Positions 1-8,585 of a DNA stretch of 64,000 nt are shown in pieces; positions within the stretch are counted from its first letter, which is position 1; every line of letters starts with the position of its first letter. The position numbers and the translations under genes are program-made. The notes beneath the pieces are model-generated. The model did not search any database. It was not told the DNA's origin and was given only the letters and a program-made list of their open reading frames with translations. Source of the DNA: Cohnella zeiphila (GTDB taxonomy: Bacteria; Bacillota; Bacilli; Paenibacillales; Paenibacillaceae); contig NZ_JACJVO010000009.1 in assembly GCF_014212055.1 (NCBI RefSeq), forward strand, positions 62,001-126,000, read 5' to 3'.

Positions 1-285
1 TGGATGAGCGCGGCCAACATGGACGAAGCGATGTTCGAAGATCCGTTCACCTTGAACATCCGCCGCCCGAACAACAAGAAGCATTTGACGTTCGGCAACG
101 GTCCGCACTTCTGCTTGGGCGCGCCGTTGGCCCGGCTCGAAGCGAATATCGGAATCGGCCTGTTCATGGACCGCTATTCCCGAATCGAACCGGTTCCCGG
201 CTTCCGACTGGAGGATCATCTTACGCCGTCCGCGGCCGGACAGACGTTGACCAGCTTGCCGATGCGGGTAACGGCGAGCCGTTAG
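1..285 (+). CDS. Cytochrome P450, C-terminal fragment (gene starts before the window)
   Basis: Only the last 94 codons are present. The heme-binding loop is visible as FGNGPHFCLGAPLARLE, the P450 signature with the axial cysteine that ligates heme iron, followed by the L-helix and the usual beta-rich C-terminal end. The reading frame is open to base 1, so the true start lies upstream. P450s are heme monooxygenases using ferredoxin or flavodoxin partners; the substrate cannot be told from this fragment. It converges on the CAP-domain gene and a shared hairpin terminator separates them. No redox partner is visible in this part of the window. Confidence 0.93.
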   Translation, partial: WMSAANMDEAMFEDPFTLNIRRPNNKKHLTFGNGPHFCLGAPLARLEANIGIGLFMDRYSRIEPVPGFRLEDHLTPSAAGQTLTSLPMRVTASR

Positions 286-305
286 GAAGAGCTGATTGCC
301 ATGTA

Positions 306-350
306 AAAAGCAGCGGCCTCTCCTCGCCGAGGAAAGGCCGCTGCTTTGCT
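306..350. terminator. Bidirectional intrinsic terminator between convergent genes
   Basis: Perfect stem AGCAGCGGCCT / AGGCCGCTGCT with an inner CTCCTCG-type loop. It is flanked by an A-run on the left and a T-rich stretch on the right, so it can serve both the P450 gene (+) and the CAP gene (-). Confidence 0.85.
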
Positions 351-385
351 TATCATTAAAGAATCTATAAATTCCGGGGTTATGA

Positions 386-1423
386 TCAGCCCGTGAACTC
401 TTGCACCCATTCGCCGTTGTAATAAGCGACGCCGATGGATTTGTAGTTCACGTTCAGGATGTTCGCTTTGTGGCCGGCGCTGTTCATCCAAGCCGTCATG
501 ACTTCCTGCGGATCGCGTTGGCCTTTGGCGATGTTCTCGCCGGCATAGCTGTAGCTGACGCCGAACTGCTTCATCATGTCGAACGGAGAGCCGTACGTCG
601 GCGAATTATGATCGAAGTAGTTGTTGTTGTACATGTCCTTCGCTTTCGCCAATGCCACGGAAGTCAGCTTGGAATCGGTCTTGAGCGCGGACAAGCCTTG
701 TTTGGCGCGTTCCTGGTTGACCAGGGTCACGACTTGCGAAGCGTAATCCGATTGGGTCACGCCGGAATTCGAACCCGATGCCGAGCCGGACGTATTGCCG
801 CTCGTGCTGCCGGAGCCGGAGCTTGTCTTGCCGGAATCCGAGGAGCTTCCGCCCGAAGAGCTGCTGCCGGAGCCCGAGCCGTTGTCATAGCTGCCCGAGT
901 TCCCCGATCCGCTTTGATCGGAACCGGTGCCCGCGTTGGACCCGGAGCCTGTGTTGGATCCGGAGCCTGCATGGGATCCGGAGCCGTAGCCCGAACCATA
1001 GCCGTATCCCGACCCGGAGCCAAGGATGCTGCCGAGATCGAGGCCTTTGCCGCCGGAGCCGCCGAGAAGGCTTCCGAGATCAAGGTTCTTGCCGCTTCCG
1101 GAGCCAAGAAGGCTTCCGAGATCAAGCCCGCTGCCGTTGCCGGAACCGAGGATGCTGCCCAGATCGAATCCGCTGCCGGCGTTCGAGCCCGTTCCGGTTC
1201 CCGCTTGACCTTGAACCTGCTTCAGCACGGACTGAAGGTCGATGCCGTATTGGCCGGCCAGTTGGGAAAGATCGTTATAGGAAAGCTGAGAACCAGCGGA
1301 TTGACTATTTTGCGGCGCGGAGGTCGTTTGCGCCGACGCCATTCCCGCAACCGGGACGGATAAAGCCAGGACAAGAGAACCGGACAGGACCAACTTGCCG
1401 AGACGATTGTGTTGCTTGAACAT
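386..1423 (-). CDS. Secreted CAP/SCP-domain protein (YkwD-like) with Gly/Ser-rich repeat region
   Basis: 345 residues if started at the ATG at 1423, which has a GGGAGG ribosome site. The upstream in-frame codons lie inside the riboswitch and are not used. A signal peptide covers residues 1-31 and ends in ASA. Next comes a low-complexity region (about 55-215) with at least four LDLGS(I/L)LGSGSG-type repeats and then Gly/Ser/Asn stretches. The CAP domain fills the last 125 residues (QERAKQGLSAL, FDHNSPTYGSPFDMM, GENIAKGQ, WMNSAGHKANILN). Bacterial CAP proteins are extracellular and linked to the cell wall or germination, but their activity is poorly defined. The c-di-AMP riboswitch in its leader ties it to cell-wall or osmotic control. 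The repeat region is probably a flexible wall-spanning linker. Confidence 0.92.
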   Translation of the reverse strand: MFKQHNRLGKLVLSGSLVLALSVPVAGMASAQTTSAPQNSQSAGSQLSYNDLSQLAGQYGIDLQSVLKQVQGQAGTGTGSNAGSGFDLGSILGSGNGSGLDLGSLLGSGSGKNLDLGSLLGGSGGKGLDLGSILGSGSGYGYGSGYGSGSHAGSGSNTGSGSNAGTGSDQSGSGNSGSYDNGSGSGSSSSGGSSSDSGKTSSGSGSTSGNTSGSASGSNSGVTQSDYASQVVTLVNQERAKQGLSALKTDSKLTSVALAKAKDMYNNNYFDHNSPTYGSPFDMMKQFGVSYSYAGENIAKGQRDPQEVMTAWMNSAGHKANILNVNYKSIGVAYYNGEWVQEFTG

Positions 1424-1440
1424 GAAGGTTCCTCCCTTTG

Positions 1441-1563
1441 GTAAGCCTACGAGGTTAGCTGTCGGGTTCGGGATCAAAGAGAGTTCTCCCGGCCGCGCGT
1501 TTGCCGCGCAGCTTCACCCCCAAACAACTTGGGTCCCCCGCGCCCTGACGGGCTTAGGCTCGG
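1441..1563 (-). promoter_or_regulatory. c-di-AMP riboswitch (ydaO-yuaA type) in the leader of the CAP-domain gene
   Basis: Read on the minus strand, the conserved ydaO-yuaA core elements occur in order: GGGGGACCCAA, GGGGTGAA, GGGAGA, ATCCCGAACCC, and CAGCTAACCTCGTAGGC. The closing stem P1 is AGCCTA (1560-1555) with TAGGCT (1449-1444). Known ydaO RNAs bind c-di-AMP and switch off wall-hydrolase and potassium/osmolyte genes. Only about 10 bases separate P1 from the GGGAGG ribosome site, which leaves no room for a separate terminator hairpin. I infer control at translation initiation or by direct Shine-Dalgarno masking. Confidence 0.95.
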
Positions 1564-1572
1564 ATGCTTCAC

Positions 1573-1601
1573 ATTCTAACAGCAATCGACTCGGTTGTTC
1601 A
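1573..1601 (-). promoter_or_regulatory. Putative SigA promoter of the riboswitch/CAP transcript
   Basis: On the minus strand TGAACA and TAGAAT are separated by 17 bases, placing transcription start just upstream of riboswitch P1. The -35 matches consensus at four of six positions and the -10 at five of six. Confidence 0.5.
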
Positions 1602-1636
1602 TTAGAAAAACTTTAACTAAGGTAAATGGTGGGACA

Positions 1637-2593
1637 TCACGGTTTCGTCTCTTTTGCGGCTCGGGAGCGGGAGCCTCCGCCCTTGGCCGCGCCGGACCCC
1701 TTGTCGCTCTTGCTTCCGGGGGCCGCGGAAGGCTCCGCTCCGGCTGCCGCTTTGGCCTTCGAGGCGCCCCGTGCCGTCGTCCGCCTTTTCCCGGTATCTT
1801 CCTCCTGCGCTCCGGCCCCGGGCTTGACAGCTTCGAGACTGGCTTGCAGCGCCGCCATCAGATCGATGACGTTCGTGCGCTCCGCCGTTGGCGCGGCGAC
1901 AAGGTCGGTGCTCTCTCCGGCGACTTTTCGCTCGATCGCCTCGAGAAGCGCGACACGGTAGTCGTCGGTATATTTCTCCGGATCGAACGGGGACGTCAAC
2001 TGATCGATGAGCAGCTTGGCCATGCCGAGTTCGCGCTCTTCGACCTTGATCTCCTTCGGAAGATTCGGCACGCCCTCCAGCGACCGGATCTCGTCCGGAT
2101 AGAACATCGTCTCCATGCAGATGCAGTTGTCCAGCACCCGTATGGCCGCCAGGCTGCTCTTGCTGCGGATCGCCACTTTGGCGATGCCGATCTTTCCCGA
2201 CTGCCGCATCGCTTCAAGAAGCAGGTTGTAAGCTCCTCCTCCCGCTTGATCCGGCGACAGGTAGTACGTCTTCTGAAAATAAAGCGGATCGATCTCTTCC
2301 AGCGCGACGAAATCCAGGATTTGAATCGTCCGCTGGGTCTCCGGCTTGATCGCCTGCAGCTCCTCTTCGTCGAACAGAACGAACCGTCCCTTTTCGAACT
2401 CGTAGCCTTTCGTGATTTCGTCCCATTCGACCGCCTTGTCGCAGTGCGGACAGCTGCGGACATAGGAGATCGGCGTGCCGCACACTTTATGGATATACCT
2501 TAGATGAACGTCTTTGTCTTCCGTGGCCGTGAACATCTTGACGGGAACGTGGACGAGCCCGAAGCTGATCGCCCCTTTCCAGACCGTATGCAT
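1637..2593 (-). CDS. ku: Ku protein, non-homologous end joining
   Basis: 318 residues beginning MHTVWKGAISFGLVHVPVKM, the typical start of bacterial Ku. A clear AAAGGAG ribosome site precedes the ATG. Bacterial Ku homodimerises as a ring on DNA double-strand ends and recruits LigD; in spore formers it helps repair breaks in germinating spores. The core Ku beta-barrel runs to about residue 255. The last 60 residues are rich in Lys, Ala, Gly and Ser (GGGSRSRAAKETKP), a basic DNA-binding tail. No ligD is adjacent, unlike the B. subtilis ykoU-ykoV pair. The next genes, on the other strand, include a spore protein. Confidence 0.95.
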   Translation of the reverse strand: MHTVWKGAISFGLVHVPVKMFTATEDKDVHLRYIHKVCGTPISYVRSCPHCDKAVEWDEITKGYEFEKGRFVLFDEEELQAIKPETQRTIQILDFVALEEIDPLYFQKTYYLSPDQAGGGAYNLLLEAMRQSGKIGIAKVAIRSKSSLAAIRVLDNCICMETMFYPDEIRSLEGVPNLPKEIKVEERELGMAKLLIDQLTSPFDPEKYTDDYRVALLEAIERKVAGESTDLVAAPTAERTNVIDLMAALQASLEAVKPGAGAQEEDTGKRRTTARGASKAKAAAGAEPSAAPGSKSDKGSGAAKGGGSRSRAAKETKP

Positions 2594-2748
2594 AGGGTTG
2601 CGCTCCTTTGCTGGCGAATGCGGACGATCGCTGTCCGGAACTTGCGCTTATTAGCGTACCCCAAACGAATGGTTCTCACGCGCTCAGGGAATATTGTCGG
2701 GGGAGGCTTTCACGGCTCCCGATCTCGATAAGGAAGGAGACCGGCGCG

Positions 2749-2916
2749 ATGGACAATCCGAGCGACACCGACCTGATACACGAAGGCAGGGAAGATTACG
2801 ACATGGATGTCGACCGGATGATCAACGAAGGTCTTGGGGGCGGCCAGGTCACGATGCACAACGGCCTTATCGAAGAGACGACGACCGATACGATGAAGGA
2901 GGGCGACGAAGAGTGA
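2749..2916 (+). CDS. Small acidic protein of unknown function
   Basis: 55 residues, starting MDNPSDTDLIHEGREDYDMD, very acidic and rich in Thr/Glu at the end. The start is set by AAGGAAGGAGA nine bases upstream. Its stop overlaps the GTG of sspH by four bases (GTGA), so the two are translationally coupled and probably cotranscribed. The position next to an SspH-type gene suggests a spore-associated role; this is inference from context only. I do not recognise the family with confidence. Confidence 0.6.
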   Translation: MDNPSDTDLIHEGREDYDMDVDRMINEGLGGGQVTMHNGLIEETTTDTMKEGDEE

Positions 2917-3095
2917 ACGTTCGAAGAGCCCAGGAAATTTACGACTCCAAGGACATGATCTCGGTGCACCTGGACGATCAGCCCGTCTGGATCGAGAACG
3001 TCGATGCCGCCAACGGAATGGCGACGGTCCAGATCGGGCAGAAGCCGATTCAGACCAAGACGGTATCCGTCGAGCGCTTGGAAGAAGTTCAATAA
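2913..3095 (+). CDS. sspH: H-type small acid-soluble spore protein
   Basis: 60 residues: VNVRRAQEIYDSKDM, then PVWIENVDAANGMATVQI, ending VERLEEVQ. The pattern N-x-x-RA-x-E-I near the start and the WIENVD core match the SspH family, minor proteins made in the forespore. The GTG start is preceded by AAGGAGG with ten bases spacing inside the upstream gene. A hairpin terminator follows directly, so the transcript ends here. Confidence 0.85.
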   Translation: MNVRRAQEIYDSKDMISVHLDDQPVWIENVDAANGMATVQIGQKPIQTKTVSVERLEEVQ

Positions 3096-3111
3096 AGGCC
3101 TTGTATATTCG

Positions 3112-3140
3112 AACCGCTCGTCAATCGAGCGGTTTTCTTA
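3112..3140 (+). terminator. Intrinsic terminator after sspH
   Basis: Stem AACCGCTCG / CGAGCGGTT with a TCAAT loop, then a T-rich tail. Confidence 0.85.
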
Positions 3141-3203
3141 TTTTATTTATTTGATACAATTGGCATATGCATCCATATCGCGCATGGGAGGAGCCGTCCG
3201 CCG

Positions 3204-4973
3204 GTGAGAATGTTCGGGCTTTGGCGCAGGTCGATACTAGTAAGGCTCATCCTCACCTTTATGATTATTATGGTGCCGCTATATGGCATCGGCATCAGCA
3301 TGTACTTCTGGGGCATCGAAGCGATCAAAAAGGAAATCTCCAGCGCGCAAGAAGCTCAGGTTGCTTATTATTTGGACAAAATCTCCAAAGAGATTCAAGG
3401 CTTGAAGCTGGTTCAGTCCGATACTCTCTACAACGACGACATCAATATGCTCGCCAACGGCGAACCGTATATGAACAATTATGAACGGGGCTATTACATG
3501 AACAAGCTGCAGCAGCGGCTGAGCGCGATCAAAAACGGAAGCGTTTACGTAGAAAATGTCATGGCGTACATACCGTCCGTTCGCCGGATGATCCCCGCCG
3601 AGGGGAGCATAAGCGAGCTGAAGCCGTCCGATCTTCAGCGAATGAAGATGTATGACGATTCATCGCCTTCCCAATTGATCTACGCGGACGATCATTTGTT
3701 CCTCAACGCTTTTTTTCCGCCCAATTACATTAAAAACAGCTCGCAGCCCCTGTATTCGGTTCTCGTGAAGCTCTCGTCGGCGCAGCTCAAAAATTCGCTG
3801 AGCCAATTCGGCCTGAACGAAAAAAGCGGCTCGTTTCTGATGGATGCGAACAGACGGCCGATCGTGTCCAATACGGGCGAGACATCGGCGCAGGAGCTCA
3901 TTCGGGAACGGATCGGCAACGAGGAGAGCGGGAGCGGATCGGTCAAGATCGAAGGCAAGCCGTACATGTACATATACCGCGCTTCGCCTTATCTTGGGCT
4001 TACCGTCGTCAGTTATATTCCCGAGAACGCTTTCTTCGCGGGGCTAAGCAAATATAAAATTTGGTTCTGGGTTCTGACCGCCGCCGCCGCGTTTATCGTC
4101 ATCTTGTTCTCGCTGGCCATCATCCGTTTTCTACGGGCCCCTCTGCACAAGCTGATTAAAGGGTTTAAACGGCTGGAAACCGGAGATATGGACTTCACCA
4201 TCGGTCACCCGTTCGACGACGAGTTCGGCGTGTTGTACCAACGCTTCAACTCGATGCTTGTGCGCTTGCGCGCGTTGATCGACCAAAATTACAATCAGAC
4301 GATCATGGTTCAACGGGCGGAACTGAAGCAATTGCAAGCGCAAATCAACCCTCATTTTCTCTATAACAGCTTCTTTCTTTTGTATACGATGACAAGGCGC
4401 GGCAAATACGAGGAATTAATGAAGTTTCAACTGCAGCTGGGCGAATATTTCCGGTTTCTTACCCGCAATGACGCGGACGAGGTGACGCTGGAACGGGAAG
4501 TCAGTCATGCGCGGGCTTACTGCGAGATCCAGGCCCTGCGGTTCTCGAACCGGATCCGCGTCGAATTCGGCGAGCTTCCTGCCGAGTATGCCGATCTTAG
4601 CGTGCCGAGGCTGATTCTGCAGCCGATAGTCGAGAACGCTTTCCAGCATGGATTGGAGTTGTTGGAAGAGAACGGACTGCTGCAGGTTCGCTTCATCCCG
4701 GAGAAGGGCGGGCTGCGCATTGAGGTGGCCAATAACGGCGCGCCGATGAGCGAAGAAGCGCTTCGGTCGTTGGAATCGGGCGTGACGTCGAACTCCGCAC
4801 AGAGGGAAGTGACGGGGATGCTTAATATTCACCGGAGAATCCGGCTGCGTTTCGGCGAAGGAAGCGGAATCCGCGTCGATAACGGCCCGGAGCAGGTCGT
4901 CGTCGCCATCCAACTGGAGTTCGAAGATGAGGGGGGGCAAGAGGTTTATGTTTACGCTGCTGATCGTCGATGA
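3204..4973 (+). CDS. Sensor histidine kinase, YesM family
   Basis: 589 residues, GTG start with GGGAGGAG ten bases upstream. Layout: transmembrane helix about 14-36, extracellular sensor domain to about 285, second helix about 287-308, HAMP linker, then the LytS/YesM-type kinase core. The phospho-acceptor is His384 in QINPHFLYNSFF, and the ATP site has NAFQHGLE. These kinases pair with AraC-type response regulators next to sugar ABC transporters and sense sugars or glycans outside the cell. The gene overlaps the regulator by 26 bases. The C-terminal end (EDEGGQEVYVYAADRR) runs through the regulator start region. Confidence 0.92.
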   Translation: MRMFGLWRRSILVRLILTFMIIMVPLYGIGISMYFWGIEAIKKEISSAQEAQVAYYLDKISKEIQGLKLVQSDTLYNDDINMLANGEPYMNNYERGYYMNKLQQRLSAIKNGSVYVENVMAYIPSVRRMIPAEGSISELKPSDLQRMKMYDDSSPSQLIYADDHLFLNAFFPPNYIKNSSQPLYSVLVKLSSAQLKNSLSQFGLNEKSGSFLMDANRRPIVSNTGETSAQELIRERIGNEESGSGSVKIEGKPYMYIYRASPYLGLTVVSYIPENAFFAGLSKYKIWFWVLTAAAAFIVILFSLAIIRFLRAPLHKLIKGFKRLETGDMDFTIGHPFDDEFGVLYQRFNSMLVRLRALIDQNYNQTIMVQRAELKQLQAQINPHFLYNSFFLLYTMTRRGKYEELMKFQLQLGEYFRFLTRNDADEVTLEREVSHARAYCEIQALRFSNRIRVEFGELPAEYADLSVPRLILQPIVENAFQHGLELLEENGLLQVRFIPEKGGLRIEVANNGAPMSEEALRSLESGVTSNSAQREVTGMLNIHRRIRLRFGEGSGIRVDNGPEQVVVAIQLEFEDEGGQEVYVYAADRR

Positions 4974-5751
4974 CGAGCCCATGATCGCGGACGGGCTGTA
5001 CGAGGAGTTTCAGGATAGCCGAGAATGGGACCTTGACGTCTACCGGGCTTATTCCGGCAAAGAAGCGTTGGAGCGAATCGAGCATATGAAGGTCGATATT
5101 CTCATTTCGGACATCCGCATGCCCGGAGTGGATGGAATCGAGCTGCTGAAGCAGGTCAGGAGCAGATGGCCGTCCTGCCGCGTCATCCTGCTGAGCGGCT
5201 ATAAAGAATTCGACTACGCCTATAGCGCCTTGGAGTATGGCGCCGTTCGCTATGTGCTCAAGACGGAAGGGTATGACAAAGTGATCGATACCGTCAAACA
5301 GGCGGCAGCGGATCTCGAGCAGTCGCGGCTGGCCGCCAAGCCTGTTCCCGAAGCGGATCGCGAACCGGATGCCCGCAGCGGGACGCCGGTTCGCGAGATG
5401 CTCCGGGAGGATCGGCAGGACAGACGTACCGCAGATATCATTGCCAAGTTGAAAGATTATATCGAGAACCACCTTCACCGGGATATTTCGCTCGTTGCGC
5501 TTGCCGACGTCGTTCATTTCAATCCGAGTTATTTATCCCGCTACTTCAAGCAGCAGACCGGCCTCAATCTGTCCGAGTTCGTGCAGAGCGTGAAGGTAGA
5601 GCGGGCCAAACGGATGCTGGCCGATCCTGATATTCGCGTCAACGATATCGCCGAAGCGCTCGGATACGGCTCTGCGTCCAACTTTACCCGCTTGTTCAAG
5701 CGGTTGACGGGATCGACGCCGCAGGAATTCAGGGAAACCGCAATCAGGTAA
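4948..5751 (+). CDS. Response regulator, YesN/AraC family, short form
   Basis: 267 residues from MFTLLIVDDEPM. The receiver domain covers 1-125, with acidic pocket DDE at 8-10, phospho-Asp55 (SDIRMPG) and K-T-E at the usual lysine position. A short linker leads straight into a two-helix-turn-helix AraC DNA-binding domain (about 165-265; FNPSYLSRYFKQQTG, LGYGSASNFTRLFK). YesN-type regulators usually carry a middle region of 150-250 residues, as the paralogue at 47934 does; that is absent here. It is expected to activate the adjacent ABC transporter operon when phosphorylated by the upstream kinase. Confidence 0.92.
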   Translation: MFTLLIVDDEPMIADGLYEEFQDSREWDLDVYRAYSGKEALERIEHMKVDILISDIRMPGVDGIELLKQVRSRWPSCRVILLSGYKEFDYAYSALEYGAVRYVLKTEGYDKVIDTVKQAAADLEQSRLAAKPVPEADREPDARSGTPVREMLREDRQDRRTADIIAKLKDYIENHLHRDISLVALADVVHFNPSYLSRYFKQQTGLNLSEFVQSVKVERAKRMLADPDIRVNDIAEALGYGSASNFTRLFKRLTGSTPQEFRETAIR

Positions 5752-5783
5752 ACAAATGAATGAACTGTAAAGGATTGAAGATA

Positions 5784-5797
5784 TGAAAGCGTTTCCC
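5784..5797 (+). promoter_or_regulatory. cre-like catabolite control site ahead of the sugar-binding protein gene
   Basis: TGAAAGCGTTTCCC is close to the CcpA consensus (TGWAANCGNTNWCA), differing at two positions near the end. It lies just upstream of a TATAAT (5805-5810) and 64 bases before the lipoprotein start, a placement suited to CcpA repression by preferred sugars. Confidence 0.5.
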
Positions 5798-5860
5798 TTG
5801 TTTTTATAATAAAAATACAGTCGGCCGCTGTAATTTAGTTATCGAAAAAGGGGAATCGGC

Positions 5861-7582
5861 ATGCAAACGAATCCGCTGAAAAAAATGCTTCTTGCCGCGG
5901 TATTGGGATTAACGGCATGGTCGGCCGCGGCTTGCAGCAGCCATTCGAACGATGGAGGCGGCGACGCTTCCGCGAGCGGCGTTCCTTCCGCCGGCGGAAC
6001 GAAGGCCGCAGCAACCGGCACGGGGCCATCCGCGGATCCTGCTGCGAAATACGAAAGCCCGATCACCGTAACCGCGGTGATGGGACTTAGCGATCAGGTG
6101 CAAAAATCCGTATCGATCAAGCCGGATGTCATCACCGACAACATCTGGACCCGCGGCTACGAGAAGGATCTGGGCATCAAGATTCATTACCTGTGGACCG
6201 TCCCGTCGGCGCAGATGGAACAGAAAATGAACGTATCGATCTCGTCCAACGATCTTCCCGACATCATCCCTGTCAACTCGCGGCAACTGAAGATGCTGGT
6301 GGATACGGGCGTTGCCATGGACATCACGCAGCTGTTCGATCAATATGCGTCCGATTTCACGAAGCAGATGATGGACGCGGACCAACGGATCGGCATGGAT
6401 CAAGCTACCGTGAACGGGAAGCTGATGGCTCTTCCGGCCATCAACGGGGCCATCGACGGCGCTTCGATGATCTGGATTCGCGCGGATTGGTTGAAAAATC
6501 TGAATATGGAACCGCCCCGGACGATGGACGATGTGCTGAAAATCGCGGAAGCGTTCACCAAGAACGACCCGGACCAGAACGGCAAGGACGATACCTACGG
6601 TCTTGGACTCAACAAAGACTTGCTCGGAGGCTTCGCGGTGCTGGACGGATTTTTCGAAGGCTATCACGGCTATGCCAACGGCTGGATCGACGACGGAAGC
6701 GGAAATCTCGCCTACGGCGGCATTCAACCCGCCATCAAGACAGCTCTGGGGAAATTGGCGGACATGTACAAGAACGGGTATATCGATAAGGAATTTTCCG
6801 TCAAAGATACCGCGAAAGTCGCCGAATCCGTGACGTCCGGCAAGGTCGGCATGTTCTTCGGCCAGCATTACGTTCCGTTCTGGCCGCTGCAGGACGCCAA
6901 GAACAAGGATGCGAACGCCGACTGGCAGGCGTTCCCGATCGTCTCCGCCGACGACCAGCCGGCCAAGCCCATGATTAACGGATCGTCCGGCACGTTCTAC
7001 GTGGTCAACAAAAAAATGAAGAACCCGGAGGCGGCAATCAAGCTGTACAACTATTTCTACGCGAAGGACCCGGCGCTCAGCCCCGACTTCGATCCCGCTT
7101 ATCACGGACAGGACAGCCAACTCGATACCCACCCGGACCAATTCTATCAGCTGGCCGTCATGACGTCGTTCTATCCCCAGCAGAACCTGTTCATCAATCA
7201 GAACGTCGACAAGTATTTCAAAGACAACGATTCGTCCGTGCTGGACAATTACTGGGTGAAAGACAACGTGGGCAACATCGAGAAATACAAGGCGGGCGAC
7301 GACAAGCTTTGGAGTTCCTATGCCTGGGCGGGTCCGGACAACAGCGCCTTCAGCGTGATCGACCAATATAACCGGGACGACCGGTTCCTTCGCAACGGCT
7401 ATATCAAAGGGGATACCGAATCGATGACGCTGAAGGGGGCGACGCTGAACCAAATGCGGAGCGAGACATTCACGAAGATCATCATCGGGGCGGCTCCGAT
7501 CGACGAGTTCGATTCCTACGTGGAAAAGTGGAGAAAGCTCGGCGGAGACGACATTACGAAGGAAATCAACGCCGCCAAATAG
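5861..7582 (+). CDS. Extracellular sugar-binding lipoprotein of an ABC importer (LplA-like)
   Basis: 573 residues. The lipobox SAAAC puts the lipid-modified Cys at 25, followed by a Gly/Ala/Ser-rich tether. The rest is a cluster-B type solute-binding fold (IPVNSRQLKMLVDTGVAMDI, GKLMALPAINGAIDGASM, WIRADWLKNL, NPDQNGKDDTYGLGL). Proteins of this long subfamily deliver oligosaccharides to LplB/LplC-type permeases and rely on a shared ATPase encoded elsewhere. It is the first structural gene after the two-component pair, and permeases follow 36 bases downstream. The substrate cannot be read from the sequence. Confidence 0.92.
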   Translation: MQTNPLKKMLLAAVLGLTAWSAAACSSHSNDGGGDASASGVPSAGGTKAAATGTGPSADPAAKYESPITVTAVMGLSDQVQKSVSIKPDVITDNIWTRGYEKDLGIKIHYLWTVPSAQMEQKMNVSISSNDLPDIIPVNSRQLKMLVDTGVAMDITQLFDQYASDFTKQMMDADQRIGMDQATVNGKLMALPAINGAIDGASMIWIRADWLKNLNMEPPRTMDDVLKIAEAFTKNDPDQNGKDDTYGLGLNKDLLGGFAVLDGFFEGYHGYANGWIDDGSGNLAYGGIQPAIKTALGKLADMYKNGYIDKEFSVKDTAKVAESVTSGKVGMFFGQHYVPFWPLQDAKNKDANADWQAFPIVSADDQPAKPMINGSSGTFYVVNKKMKNPEAAIKLYNYFYAKDPALSPDFDPAYHGQDSQLDTHPDQFYQLAVMTSFYPQQNLFINQNVDKYFKDNDSSVLDNYWVKDNVGNIEKYKAGDDKLWSSYAWAGPDNSAFSVIDQYNRDDRFLRNGYIKGDTESMTLKGATLNQMRSETFTKIIIGAAPIDEFDSYVEKWRKLGGDDITKEINAAK

Positions 7583-7618
7583 CAAGCCGGTCCTGCAGAC
7601 AGAGAGGAGGATGACAGA

Positions 7619-8569
7619 TTGGCCGCACCCGAGACCGCTGTCCGGACCGCCGTCGGCGCCAAATCCGAACGATGGGCCGCCCGATTCAAGCAGCAGCGCT
7701 CCTTGCATCTCATGCTGTTGCCTTGCGTTCTGCTGGTGGCCGCCTTCGGCTATTATCCGATGGTCGGGATTCTGATCGCTTTTCAAAATTACAATCCGAC
7801 CCAAGGCTTCTTCCATTCGAAATTCGTGGGCCTGGACAACTTCCGGTACATGTACGAGATGCCGGATACGCTTCAGGTGCTCTGGAACACGGTCTTTATC
7901 GCGTTTCTCAAAATCGTGCTCGGACTGATCGTCCCCGTCACGTTCGCCATTCTGCTTGATCTTATCCGGCGAAAGGTATTCCAGCGGACGGTTCAAACAT
8001 TGATCTATATTCCGCATTTTCTGTCCTGGGTCATCCTGTCCGGGATCCTGATCGACATCCTGTCGCCGAATGAAGGCATCGTCAACGAGCTGCTGAAGCG
8101 GCTCGGAATGGAGCCCGTATTTTTCCTTGCGAACGAACGAGTATTTCCCTATCTGTTGGTATTCTCCGATGTATGGAAGGAGTTCGGGTACGGCACGATC
8201 ATCTATTTGGCCGCCATTACGGCGATCGACACTTCGCTTTACGAGGCGGCCGTCATGGACGGCGCCAACCGATTCCGGCAGGTGCTCCACGTGACGCTCC
8301 CGGGCATCCTGCCGATCGTCGTGCTGATGGCAACGCTTAGCTTAGGCAACGTGCTGAACGCGGGTTTCGAACAGGTGTTCAACCTGTACAGTCCGGTCGT
8401 GTACAAGACCGGCGATATCCTCGACACGTTCGTCTACCGCATCGGATTGCAGAACAGCCAATACGGCGTAGCCACTGCTGTCGGCTTGTTCAAATCGGTC
8501 GTTTCGTTCCTGTTTATCGCAACCGGATACAAGCTTGCCGCCAAGTTCGCGGGCTATCGCGTTTTTTGA
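7619..8569 (+). CDS. ABC sugar transporter permease, LplB type
   Basis: 316 residues, TTG start behind GAGAGGAGG. There are six predicted membrane helices; the first is at about 32-52 (HLMLLPCVLLVAAFGYYPMV). The inner-membrane component signature is ETA-like at YEAAVMDGANRFRQVLHVTLPGI, the EAA loop that docks the ATPase. Together with the next gene it forms the channel for the upstream binding protein. No ATPase gene is present in the cluster, as is usual for this subfamily in Paenibacillus, where an MsmX-type ATPase serves several importers. Confidence 0.93.
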   Translation: MAAPETAVRTAVGAKSERWAARFKQQRSLHLMLLPCVLLVAAFGYYPMVGILIAFQNYNPTQGFFHSKFVGLDNFRYMYEMPDTLQVLWNTVFIAFLKIVLGLIVPVTFAILLDLIRRKVFQRTVQTLIYIPHFLSWVILSGILIDILSPNEGIVNELLKRLGMEPVFFLANERVFPYLLVFSDVWKEFGYGTIIYLAAITAIDTSLYEAAVMDGANRFRQVLHVTLPGILPIVVLMATLSLGNVLNAGFEQVFNLYSPVVYKTGDILDTFVYRIGLQNSQYGVATAVGLFKSVVSFLFIATGYKLAAKFAGYRVF

Positions 8570-8585
8570 GAGAGGAGGTGCAGGC

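Noticed and set aside
386-1477. Upstream start for the CAP protein at 1477
   Set aside because: It lies inside the riboswitch and lacks a ribosome site; the ATG at 1423 has one and begins a proper signal peptide.
5909-8290. 793-codon open frame on the minus strand opposite the first lipoprotein and permease
   Set aside because: It is antisense to two clear genes, shows no family motif and is rich in Arg/His/Asp as expected from the complement of GC-rich codons.
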